Below the pieces are notes generated by a model. The model saw only the letters and a program-made list of their open reading frames with translations. It ran no database searches and was not told the DNA's origin. A DNA stretch of 64,000 nt, taken from Myroides fluvii (GTDB taxonomy: Bacteria; Bacteroidota; Bacteroidia; Flavobacteriales; Flavobacteriaceae). Shown here one piece after another: positions 10,058 to 18,745 of the stretch. Within the stretch, counting starts at the first letter, position 1. The number at the start of each line of letters is the position of its first letter. The stretch lies in assembly GCF_009792295.1 (NCBI RefSeq), contig NZ_CP039934.1:2624501-2688500 (forward strand), given 5' to 3'. The position numbers were made by a program, and so were the translations under genes.

Positions 10058-12142
10058 ATGAAAAAAAGATACATTGGATTTGCAGGGCTTGGTTTAGTAT
10101 TGGCGTTAGGTACGCAACAAGTTCACGCACAACAAGGTTTCGGTACAGATAAACCTGCAAAATCAGCAGCAGTAGACATACAATCCTCAAAACGAGGATT
10201 GTTGATTCCGCGTGTGGATTTAGTGGCAACAACGAATGGTGTAACTCCAATCAATGACCCAAAGCAATCGTTAATGGTGTATAACCAAGCTACGAATGCT
10301 AAAGGAACCGCTACAGGGGTAACACCAGGATACTACTATTGGGATACCGATCGTTGGGTTCGCTTTGCACAACAAGGGGATATTTCTGCGATTAACTTAG
10401 AGGGGGACGTAACAGGACCAACGAATGCAACAATAGTTGGAGCAATTCAAGGTATTGAAGTATCGAATGTAAATCCAACGGCTAATCAAGTGTTGACGTT
10501 CGATGCAACGGAAGGAAAATGGAAAGCAGTAAGCTTAACAGAAAATAACTTGACAAGTTCAAAAGGTATTACTGGAACTGGAATTACAGTAGGTGGAGAA
10601 ACAAATGGAGCAAATTCTACATTGAAAGATGTAACATTAGCGATTACGCCAGGTAAACCTAACTTTGTCATGGTAACTAATGCAGATGGTAATGGAACCA
10701 CTTGGGTAGATCAATCAACGATTGCACCGGCCACTACAAATGAATTGACTAAGGAAGCAAATTCAAATGGGAATACCCTAGTTTCTAAAGTAAATGGAGT
10801 AGAGTCTTCAGTAGCACTTGTTGAAGGTGTAAGCAATACAATCACTGGAACAACAATCCAAACCACGGTAAACGGTGTCGTTTCAGCATCAGTGGATCTA
10901 AAAGATGCCATTCAAGCCGGACAAAAAATCACAACGGTTGTTGATGGTGTAAATACAACGGTTACTTCTTCAGTAAACCCTGCAGGAAGTAATACAACAG
11001 AATACAAAGTGAACGTTTCGAATGAGGACATTCAAGCGGCACAAAAAACAACTTCTGTAGTAGCAAAAAACAATAAAGTGTCTGTAGTAACGAACGGCGT
11101 AGGTACAACTGTAAACAATACAGAATATACGGTAGGCGTAGAAGAGGCAAATTTAAATTTAGCTTTGATTGGCGGATCGTTAAATCCAGGGCAAATTGCT
11201 CCAGGTACAGAAGGTCAAGTATTGACAACGGTTCCACCAAAAGCAGGTACAACTACACCAAGTGTAGAGTGGAAAGCTCCTGCAACGCATGAGAATATCT
11301 ATACACATGATGGTACGTTAGTGCACGCTACAGGAACAACCAGAACAGTTGATTTCGGGTCATTGATTAATATGACGTTTAAGAAGGCTACGCAAAGTCA
11401 TCAGTTTACGTATGATGCTAATCATACGGGAATCAATATGTTTGGTGACAAAACATCTTCCATAGGTTTGATTTCAAATGTCAAATCGAATAATATGGAG
11501 TCGAAATTGAAGCTAAAACATGATAATGAATTATCTGAAATTATCGCTAATTCTGATAAAGGATTAAGGATTGGTACTGAACATTTAAAAAACATTGATT
11601 TTACTACATACGATTGGGCAACAGGATCAGCAGTTGAAAAAAAGATTATGACCCTAAAAGCTGATGGAGGCGTTCAGGTTGTTAACATCAACACGCCAGC
11701 CTTCAAAGGGGGAGCAACAGATAACCTGGTAGTAGCAGATGCAACGGGAGTATTAAAAACCGTGGAGCGCAAAAAAATGGCACCTCAGTTTTTCTATATG
11801 CCAGCGGTGATTTTCAATACGAAAACAAGAGGAACTGGTTTAACTAGAGATTTATACCAAGACTATGTGAATCAATTCACTACAGCTAGCGGTACAGCCT
11901 ATAATATTGCACATGGTGCAAATGGAGGAAGTCTTGCATATGATGGAGGTGTAATTGGAAGTGATGGTGCACCTGCTGTAATGGAGGTATACGGAAGAGG
12001 AGAGTTACACTACTATGTTACCTATTACGATAAAAATGTATTCGCTAATATTAGCATCAATGCAAATGGAGAGTTGAAATACGATATTGTCGGAACAGCA
12101 ACACCCGCTTCGTATATGAATATCGTTTTTGTAATCAAGTAA
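10058..12142 (+). CDS. Secreted fibre-like protein, third of operon (694 aa)
   Basis: Third paralogue sharing the N-terminal module. The signal peptide ends Val-His-Ala at residue 24, leaving Gln25-Gln26. QQGFGTDKP, RGLLIPRVDL, TPGYYYW and RWVRF follow. The middle is rich in Thr, Val and Asn with weak repeats. From about residue 420 the composition becomes less repetitive, and the C-terminus (ending MNIVFVIK) differs from the other two proteins, so it may carry a distinct tip or binding domain. No T9SS sorting domain, lipobox or transmembrane helix is seen. A 71-bp gap with a small hairpin separates it from the next gene. Role inferred from context: a shorter or capping subunit of the same structure. 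Confidence 0.82.
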   Translation: MKKRYIGFAGLGLVLALGTQQVHAQQGFGTDKPAKSAAVDIQSSKRGLLIPRVDLVATTNGVTPINDPKQSLMVYNQATNAKGTATGVTPGYYYWDTDRWVRFAQQGDISAINLEGDVTGPTNATIVGAIQGIEVSNVNPTANQVLTFDATEGKWKAVSLTENNLTSSKGITGTGITVGGETNGANSTLKDVTLAITPGKPNFVMVTNADGNGTTWVDQSTIAPATTNELTKEANSNGNTLVSKVNGVESSVALVEGVSNTITGTTIQTTVNGVVSASVDLKDAIQAGQKITTVVDGVNTTVTSSVNPAGSNTTEYKVNVSNEDIQAAQKTTSVVAKNNKVSVVTNGVGTTVNNTEYTVGVEEANLNLALIGGSLNPGQIAPGTEGQVLTTVPPKAGTTTPSVEWKAPATHENIYTHDGTLVHATGTTRTVDFGSLINMTFKKATQSHQFTYDANHTGINMFGDKTSSIGLISNVKSNNMESKLKLKHDNELSEIIANSDKGLRIGTEHLKNIDFTTYDWATGSAVEKKIMTLKADGGVQVVNINTPAFKGGATDNLVVADATGVLKTVERKKMAPQFFYMPAVIFNTKTRGTGLTRDLYQDYVNQFTTASGTAYNIAHGANGGSLAYDGGVIGSDGAPAVMEVYGRGELHYYVTYYDKNVFANISINANGELKYDIVGTATPASYMNIVFVIK

Positions 12143-12160
12143 CGAATCATAATGGAGGTA

Positions 12161-12182
12161 TTTTGAAGCAAAAGTTTCAAAA
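12161..12182 (+). other. Small intercistronic inverted repeat
   Basis: TTTTGAA at 12161-12167 and TTCAAAA at 12176-12182 are perfect complements around an 8-nt loop. They lie in the only sizeable gap (71 bp) inside the operon. No U-tract follows, so this is not a typical terminator. It could be an mRNA stability or processing element separating the three fibre genes from the downstream genes. Weak evidence. Confidence 0.3.
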
Positions 12183-12213
12183 TCTAAAATGAATTATAAT
12201 TACGAATACAGCA

Positions 12214-15200
12214 ATGATATATACAATTATAAATAAAATAACAACAAAAGCTTTACTTACTTTAGTCCTAGTACTAGGGGTAAGTACGGCTGTGTTGGCA
12301 GATGGTTCTAAAAACTTATATCCAACTGGAGCAAGCGGATATCGTGCAATGTTATTAGGAAAAGAACACTCTTCTCCAGAAGCAATTCCTTTTGCTAATG
12401 CAGGTGCTCATTATGTGTATGCAAAGGTGGGAGAGATCATTACGTTAGCTTCTTCTGCTCAGAGTTATGATAATAGTATTACTAAGCGAATTGCATTATA
12501 TGCACCCAATGGTAATCCTATTGAATTAACTACTTATACTGGTTCTGGAAGTAGAAGAGTATATTTTGGAAATATTCCTAATCGTACAGCAGAATTAGCA
12601 GGACCCAAAAAGACAGAAAATGGAAGTGGAGGTTATGTTCCGATTTATCATAAGGTAGAAGAGACAGGGATTTATCGCATAGAATTTACAGGTAGAAGAA
12701 CATCTGGGGATGGTTATATTGGTGAAACCGGATATACTCAAGTTGCTGATATAAATTGGAAAGAAGAAAATACTTTTAGTATAACTGCATGGGATATTTC
12801 AGTATTAAATTCTGCTAGGACTAGTTTTATACCTGGTCGTACTTATGCGACAAATTTAAATTTTTCAAATGGGAATTTTTCAAGTGGATCAAATTATCAA
12901 AATGTAGAATTTAATGGACAGTTTTATGTACGTACGAATGATGGATTTACCTATCGCGTAAAACACAATGGAACTTCAGGTATTGTTTGGGCTTTCTTTG
13001 TCAACAACAAAGGGTTTGTGGATAAAACGACAAGAAATGCGTTGTACAAAAGTATGAATAGTGAGGCGAGTGGTGTAAGAGATCAAATTCACAACCCCAA
13101 TACACCAGATGATGCATCCAATATTACCCATAAAATTTATTATACTTTACCTGCTGATGACATGCCAGCTAGTGCGAAGGTCAATGTGAGTTCAGGCAGT
13201 ACAACTGGATTAACAACCTGGTTGAATCCAAGAGTTGAAGAACCTGAAGTAACCAACGTAAAAGTAGTTGGTGCAGAAGGAACCTCTGGTGTTTTTGGAC
13301 ATAAAGGAGGCTATATCGAGTTCGATGCACCAGTAGCAGGACAACAATTTACGATTGAAATTGTAGTAAACGGGAGTGTTTTTAAAGCCATAGAAGGAAG
13401 TACAACAGTAGGACATAATAAGATTTACTGGAATGGTGTTGGAGCGAGTGGACAAAAGTTAAGAGGAACAGTACCTGTAGATTTAAAAATCCAACTACAA
13501 GGAGCTGAAGTGCATTTCCCTTTCTTTGATATGGAATACAACAAAGGAGGAATCATTATTGAGTTGTTGAACTACAATAATTTAACTGGACCTGCTATTT
13601 CAGATCTAGTCTTTTGGGATGATGCCAATATTCCAAATGTTTCGAATGGTTCAAATGTTAGTCCTAAAATCAACAGTCATTTAACCCCTGGAAATAATGG
13701 AATTAGCAGTAATTCCAACGGACACAAATGGGGAGAAGGTGGTTCAGGAGGAAATAATACCTTCGGAGATAAAAAGTCTATGGATACCTGGACGTTTCGA
13801 ATGGGAAATAAAAAAGAAGAAAGAACACAGGTAGTAATTAAAGAAGCCGATTTATATACACAAATTACTCAAAAGATTAATGGTAGTGGAACTACAGCAA
13901 GTGGACGTAAAGGAAGCACAGTAGAATATACGATTGTAGCGGGTAATAAAGGACCTGATGATGTGATCGCTGATATTCCTAACGGTATTCACGGAGCACC
14001 TTTTAGTTTTACGCTACCTCCAGGGGTGGATGTTGTAAATCCATCACAAGTGAGTGTGGTATCGTCTTGTACGTCAGGATCAAAGATTGCTAAAGAATCG
14101 ATTGAATTAGTCTATGATCCAGCAACGCGTACCTTTCGTTCAAAATTGCAAATTCCAAAAGATTGTACTGTTACCTATAAAGTAACTGGAATATTAAACG
14201 GAATGACAGGATCTATGGTGGCAGAATCTACCATCATGAGACCCGCAGACGTTTCAGATCCAGATGCAACCAATGGAGATCCATCGGTTAGACCAACGAA
14301 TCCTCACTACGAGTGTTACAACAACGATTCAGGAAATCTACCAGGAAGTAGTGGATCGATTGGCTGTAACAACATCAAAGAAGCGGTATTCATGGCGTTG
14401 GGTGAATGTGTGGATCAGATTTTATATTTTGAAGACTTTGATCGCGGGTACTGGAATGTGAATTCTGGAAGAACGGATTGGATGAATAAAGCGTCGATTA
14501 GCATAAATCCGACTACAGGAGCTATTATGACCGATGGGAATGGAAGAGTCGTGAGACAAGGCCCAATAGGAGGAGCAACAGCAACCTACCTATTTGCACC
14601 AGGAATGAACGATAGCCGTTATGCTAGTGCAAATGGATTGCCACACAGTCAAGAGATTTCTGTAGCGCGTATCAAAAACGGATACTATTCGGTAAACCCT
14701 CCAGGATACGTACAGATGGGAATTCCAACAACGGATTCTTGGAATGAAGGAATTTGGGTGCCGAATGCGCCAACCAATGATCCTACATTGCCAAACAGTA
14801 ATTTCGACTGGACACCCGCTTGGGACAAAGTGAATGCAATTCGCGATATGTCTGGAGCGGTAAATGGTTCGGCTTTCTTAGTTCGTGGAGCTAGTTCAGC
14901 GGCACAAAGTATTAAGCCATTCTACGAGTTTGAAGTAAGCGGAAGAATTGAAAAAGACAGAATTTATACCTTAGATATTTATTCCTATGTAACCTACCAC
15001 GACAAAGACTATATGTTGATGGATGTAGTGGATAAACAAACAGGACATATCTATGCGTCTGTACCTTTAAAATACCCAGGACCTGGTTTACCAGAAGGGG
15101 CTTCACCAGAAGGATTTAGCTTAGGATGGGTACCATTAACCGCTAGTTTTACGTTTGCCGATGCAGAATGTGTGGATGTTTTAGGAAGAGAAGTGAAAAT

Positions 15201-16464
15201 TGCCATTCGCGGAAGTCAAGATAGAGCCTTAGAAACAAGTAAAGGATTTGGACATACGTTAATTGATAATATTACTTTCTCTAAACGTACAGCGAATCAA
15301 AGTTGTGGAATCCACGTGTCTAATATTACGTGTGCAGATGAATGTTATCAAGATGTAGTAGGTAAAGGATTTGGATGGTTCCATAGTGCAGGAGCTAGAC
15401 CTGAAGGAAGTAATGTAGTAGAGAAATTCGAACAACCAGCTACTGATGGAGGTTTCATCGTGGATATTTACCGTCTAGACAATTCTTTCAATATGGTAAT
15501 CAACGGAGTACCTTTGTATAGAGAAGAGTTGGAATTTGAAACAGGACATGCTAACCGAAATGTGCGTTTTAAATCAGATGGGAAGCGATTTGGAGAGACA
15601 GGAACAAGTGCCGTTTGGAATGTGAATAAACATTCAAATGGAGTTGAATCAGATATTACGAATTTGGATTTAGAAGATCGATTGAACAACCCTACACCTG
15701 TTATTCGCGTAAGTATTGACAAATGGGGGAATGTGAAATTGGAAGGTAAAAGAACGACTAACGCCGCATTAGAAGAGTTAGAAGTTTACGATCGAAATAA
15801 TAATAATGTCGTTGTTCCTTTACAAGTGGTACACTGGATTTCGGAAGGAACGGGAATGGAAGTAAATAAAGTGGATGTTACCCAAAACGTAATTGGACAA
15901 ACGATGATGTATGGTTTCGGATACGGTTTACAACAAAAAGAGTGTGAAACTTGTACGTTGGAAAAAGATGGAGTCTTTGCAGATGAGAATGCCAACACAT
16001 TCGCAGAAGAAGGAGAAACCATTACGTATACTTTCAAAGTGAAAAATGCGGGAGATATGGATATTTACGATATTGATATTAACGATCCATTGTTTGGATT
16101 TAATATTAAGTTAGATGAAACGACACATCAACCCATACAAGCAGGTGTAACTTTAGAAGGAGATAACAACAACAATGGAGTCTTGAATAGAAATGAAACG
16201 TGGACGTTTACCGTTTCGTATCAAGTAACACAGGATGATATTTATGTCAATCAAGGGGTATATAACCGCGCAACAGTTACAGGAGTTGGTCGTTTACCTC
16301 GATCAGAACGTACAGTAAATGAGCAGTCAACTGATCCAACGCCTTATAAAGAAGGAGATCCAGGATGGGATGCTACAAAATCATTCCACACGTATGTTCG
16401 TTTAGAGGGAAGTGGATTATTAATTACCAATCCAATGATTTATCAAAAGGTTAAGCAATTATAA
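12214..16464 (+). CDS. Large secreted DUF11-like surface protein (1416 aa)
   Basis: Exported protein with a signal peptide at about residues 1-29 (ending Val-Leu-Ala, then Asp-Gly). About residues 545-665 resemble an immunoglobulin-like DUF11/CARDB-type repeat (VEYTIVAGNKGPDD, then a Cys pair). A second such domain is at about 1249-1365 (EEGETITYTFKVKNAGD, with an Asp/Asn-rich EGDNNNNGVLNRNETWTF stretch that could bind calcium). The region between has about a dozen Cys, unlike the Cys-poor fibre proteins. No type A or type B T9SS domain is evident at the C-terminus (ITNPMIYQKVKQL). Only 3 bp separate it from the type B sorting protein, so the two are almost certainly co-translated. Possibly a linker or adaptor of the fibre assembly; this is inference. 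Confidence 0.82.
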   Translation: MIYTIINKITTKALLTLVLVLGVSTAVLADGSKNLYPTGASGYRAMLLGKEHSSPEAIPFANAGAHYVYAKVGEIITLASSAQSYDNSITKRIALYAPNGNPIELTTYTGSGSRRVYFGNIPNRTAELAGPKKTENGSGGYVPIYHKVEETGIYRIEFTGRRTSGDGYIGETGYTQVADINWKEENTFSITAWDISVLNSARTSFIPGRTYATNLNFSNGNFSSGSNYQNVEFNGQFYVRTNDGFTYRVKHNGTSGIVWAFFVNNKGFVDKTTRNALYKSMNSEASGVRDQIHNPNTPDDASNITHKIYYTLPADDMPASAKVNVSSGSTTGLTTWLNPRVEEPEVTNVKVVGAEGTSGVFGHKGGYIEFDAPVAGQQFTIEIVVNGSVFKAIEGSTTVGHNKIYWNGVGASGQKLRGTVPVDLKIQLQGAEVHFPFFDMEYNKGGIIIELLNYNNLTGPAISDLVFWDDANIPNVSNGSNVSPKINSHLTPGNNGISSNSNGHKWGEGGSGGNNTFGDKKSMDTWTFRMGNKKEERTQVVIKEADLYTQITQKINGSGTTASGRKGSTVEYTIVAGNKGPDDVIADIPNGIHGAPFSFTLPPGVDVVNPSQVSVVSSCTSGSKIAKESIELVYDPATRTFRSKLQIPKDCTVTYKVTGILNGMTGSMVAESTIMRPADVSDPDATNGDPSVRPTNPHYECYNNDSGNLPGSSGSIGCNNIKEAVFMALGECVDQILYFEDFDRGYWNVNSGRTDWMNKASISINPTTGAIMTDGNGRVVRQGPIGGATATYLFAPGMNDSRYASANGLPHSQEISVARIKNGYYSVNPPGYVQMGIPTTDSWNEGIWVPNAPTNDPTLPNSNFDWTPAWDKVNAIRDMSGAVNGSAFLVRGASSAAQSIKPFYEFEVSGRIEKDRIYTLDIYSYVTYHDKDYMLMDVVDKQTGHIYASVPLKYPGPGLPEGASPEGFSLGWVPLTASFTFADAECVDVLGREVKIAIRGSQDRALETSKGFGHTLIDNITFSKRTANQSCGIHVSNITCADECYQDVVGKGFGWFHSAGARPEGSNVVEKFEQPATDGGFIVDIYRLDNSFNMVINGVPLYREELEFETGHANRNVRFKSDGKRFGETGTSAVWNVNKHSNGVESDITNLDLEDRLNNPTPVIRVSIDKWGNVKLEGKRTTNAALEELEVYDRNNNNVVVPLQVVHWISEGTGMEVNKVDVTQNVIGQTMMYGFGYGLQQKECETCTLEKDGVFADENANTFAEEGETITYTFKVKNAGDMDIYDIDINDPLFGFNIKLDETTHQPIQAGVTLEGDNNNNGVLNRNETWTFTVSYQVTQDDIYVNQGVYNRATVTGVGRLPRSERTVNEQSTDPTPYKEGDPGWDATKSFHTYVRLEGSGLLITNPMIYQKVKQL

Positions 16465-16467
16465 GCT

Positions 16468-17790
16468 ATGAAAAAAATATACAACCACCGTTTACTTTTC
16501 CTAAGTATTTTAGGAGTTAGTGTAGTAGCAGTCGCACAAGAGAAGGAACGTTCTTTTGTCAACCAAGGCGAAATATCCGTAGCAACTGGTGGGGTTATCT
16601 CAACCTTATACGATTTTGATAACCAAGCAGGAGCAAAAGTACACAACGATGGAACCGCTTATTACTATCGCGATTTTAATAACGATGGGTATTATTCTTT
16701 TACCAGCAACCGCAAAACGGGAAAAGCTATTTTCACGCGTTATACTGGAGAAGCTGGACAAGGAGCTCAGCTCATCAGCGGATCGGAAATGTCAGAATTT
16801 CACGATGTGGAGTTGAATAACGCAACCAAGAAAATGGCGTTTGATTTAAAGAACAACATGGAGGTACACGGTACTGTTGATTTTCAAGATGGAATTATTA
16901 AGGTTGATCCAACCCTTGCTCCAGATAAAAAATTATCAATAGGTATGTTGAGTTTCCAACAAGGAGCTAAGGCCATCAATGTAAGAGATGAATCTCATGC
17001 AGAAGGTCAGGTGGAGAAAATAGGAAACGAGCCGTTTCAATATCCAAAAGGAGACAGAGAAATGTACCGCTATGCACGTATTTCTGCTCCGGAGCTAAAA
17101 ACAGATGCTTTCGTTGGGGAATACCGCACAGACGATAATCAATTTTTCGTAGCTCGTCCTGCAACGGTGGGCGTAATCAAAGAATTAGATAAAAACGAAT
17201 ATTGGCTGATTGATCGAGGTGTAGATACCCAAAGTGAAATCTTGTTAACCTTGAGTTGGGATGAGCGTACGACGCCTGCGTCTTTACTCGCAGATCCAGA
17301 AAACGAATTGCACATTGCGCGTTGGGATGCGAAACAACAACTATGGGTTGATGAAGGGGGAGTTGTGGATATGTCTACCAAAGAAGTTACGACAGTAGCT
17401 GCGGTAAAAGGATATGGATTCTTTACCTTAGCCACCGTGAAAAAAGATTGGATCTTAGATGGTGATATCGTCATCTACAACTTAGTAACACCAGATGGAG
17501 ATGGTAAAAACGATTACTTTATCATTGATAATATCAAAAAATATCCAAACAATACCGTAGAGATTTACAACCGTTGGGGGGTAAAAGTATACGAAACTAG
17601 AGGATATGACCCACTTGGAGACGGAAGTTCCAATGTATTCAAAGGATATTCAGAAGGTCGCGTGACGATCGATAAGAGCAAGAAATTACCAAGTGGAACC
17701 TACTATTACGTAGTAACGTATGAGTACAAAGACCAAAATGGTAGTCGTATGATTAAGAAAGCTGCAAATTTACATTTGGAGTCTAATTAA
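16468..17790 (+). CDS. T9SS type B sorting domain surface protein (440 aa)
   Basis: Exported protein. The signal peptide ends Ala-Val-Ala at residue 23, followed by Gln24. Residues ~25-330 are a beta-rich region without a recognised enzyme motif. Residues ~335-440 are a gliding-motility-associated (type B) T9SS C-terminal domain: [12 protein letters not shown], then [13 protein letters not shown], then [10 protein letters not shown]. Proteins with this domain are exported across the outer membrane by T9SS and generally need a cognate PorP/SprF protein, which is encoded 11 bp downstream. It is the only protein of this operon with a recognisable sorting domain, which makes it the likely membrane-proximal anchor for the CTD-less proteins upstream (inference). 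Confidence 0.9.
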   Translation: MKKIYNHRLLFLSILGVSVVAVAQEKERSFVNQGEISVATGGVISTLYDFDNQAGAKVHNDGTAYYYRDFNNDGYYSFTSNRKTGKAIFTRYTGEAGQGAQLISGSEMSEFHDVELNNATKKMAFDLKNNMEVHGTVDFQDGIIKVDPTLAPDKKLSIGMLSFQQGAKAINVRDESHAEGQVEKIGNEPFQYPKGDREMYRYARISAPELKTDAFVGEYRTDDNQFFVARPATVGVIKELDKNEYWLIDRGVDTQSEILLTLSWDERTTPASLLADPENELHIARWDAKQQLWVDEGGVVDMSTKEVTTVAAVKGYGFFTLATVKKDWILDGDIVIYNLVTPDGDGKNDYFIIDNIKKYPNNTVEIYNRWGVKVYETRGYDPLGDGSSNVFKGYSEGRVTIDKSKKLPSGTYYYVVTYEYKDQNGSRMIKKAANLHLESN

Positions 17791-17801
17791 ATCAAAACTA
17801 G

Positions 17802-18734
17802 ATGAAACTAAGAAACACAATACAGACAATTGTTCTTGGCGGTATAGGCTTGTTCAGCATGACGCAAGCCTATGCGCAACAAGATCCACAATATACCCAA
17901 TACATGTATAACCATTCCAACATCAACCCCGCTTATGCAGGGAGTAGAGAAGGGTTAAACATCTTTGGATTATACCGCACGCAATGGGTCGGATTAGAAG
18001 GAGCACCTAAAACAGCAACCTTATCGGTGAATACTCCTTTAGGGGATTCAGGCTTAGGTTTAGGGGTGAACTTTGTCAATGACCACTTAGGGGTAATGGA
18101 TGACAATACACTATCGGTAGATTTATCTTATGCAGTTGACTTGAATTACCACACTAAATTGGCTTTTGGATTAAAAGGATCAGCCAATTTATTGGATGTA
18201 AATTACAGTAAATTGCATATTTATAACCCAACGGATCCCGTGGCAGAAGACGACATCAAAAATAAATTCACACCCAATATAGGGGCTGGATTATTCTTGT
18301 ATTCAGACAAAGCCTATGTTGGTTTATCCGTGCCTACGTTGTTAAAGCGCTCGCGTTATGATGACAATGATGTGAAAACACTACGTCAAAAAATGCACCT
18401 ATACTTGACAGGGGGATATGTATTTGATATCAATACCGATATCAAGTTTAAACCCGCTACGATGATTAAAATGGAACAAGGATCACCGTTGCAAGTAGAT
18501 CTATCCGCTAACTTCATGTTTGTAGATAAATTTACTGCAGGGATTGCCTACCGTTGGGATGCTGCTGTGAGTGGTTTAGTTGGTTTTCAAGTGTCAGACA
18601 ATATCTTTGTTGGATATAGCTATGATGCCGAAACAACAAAGTTAGCCCGTTATAATTCGGGGTCTCACGAGATTTTTATGCGATTTACATTGTTTAACAG
18701 CTACAAGCGTATAACTGCGCCAAGGTTCTTCTAA
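17802..18734 (+). CDS. PorP/SprF family T9SS outer-membrane protein
   Basis: 310 residues, typical for PorP/SprF. The signal peptide is 1-25 (Ala-Tyr-Ala), then Gln26. The family hallmark QDPQYTQYMYN and NPAYAGS lie right after cleavage, and the chain ends in an aromatic RFF consistent with a beta-barrel. Family members sit in the outer membrane and are needed for export or surface retention of specific type B CTD substrates (as with SprF for SprB). Its immediate upstream neighbour is such a substrate and its downstream neighbour is PorE-like, a common gene order in Flavobacteriia. Spacing is 11 bp on both sides. A dedicated paralogue is more likely than the core PorP, because the core T9SS genes are not here. 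Confidence 0.93.
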   Translation: MKLRNTIQTIVLGGIGLFSMTQAYAQQDPQYTQYMYNHSNINPAYAGSREGLNIFGLYRTQWVGLEGAPKTATLSVNTPLGDSGLGLGVNFVNDHLGVMDDNTLSVDLSYAVDLNYHTKLAFGLKGSANLLDVNYSKLHIYNPTDPVAEDDIKNKFTPNIGAGLFLYSDKAYVGLSVPTLLKRSRYDDNDVKTLRQKMHLYLTGGYVFDINTDIKFKPATMIKMEQGSPLQVDLSANFMFVDKFTAGIAYRWDAAVSGLVGFQVSDNIFVGYSYDAETTKLARYNSGSHEIFMRFTLFNSYKRITAPRFF

Positions 18735-18745
18735 TTGTTATAAGT

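Noticed and set aside
12189..12236. Possible 15-codon leader peptide overlapping the start of the DUF11-like gene
   Set aside because: Rich in Asn, Tyr and Asp from AT-rich sequence, with no ribosome-binding feature or regulatory codon pattern. Probably chance.
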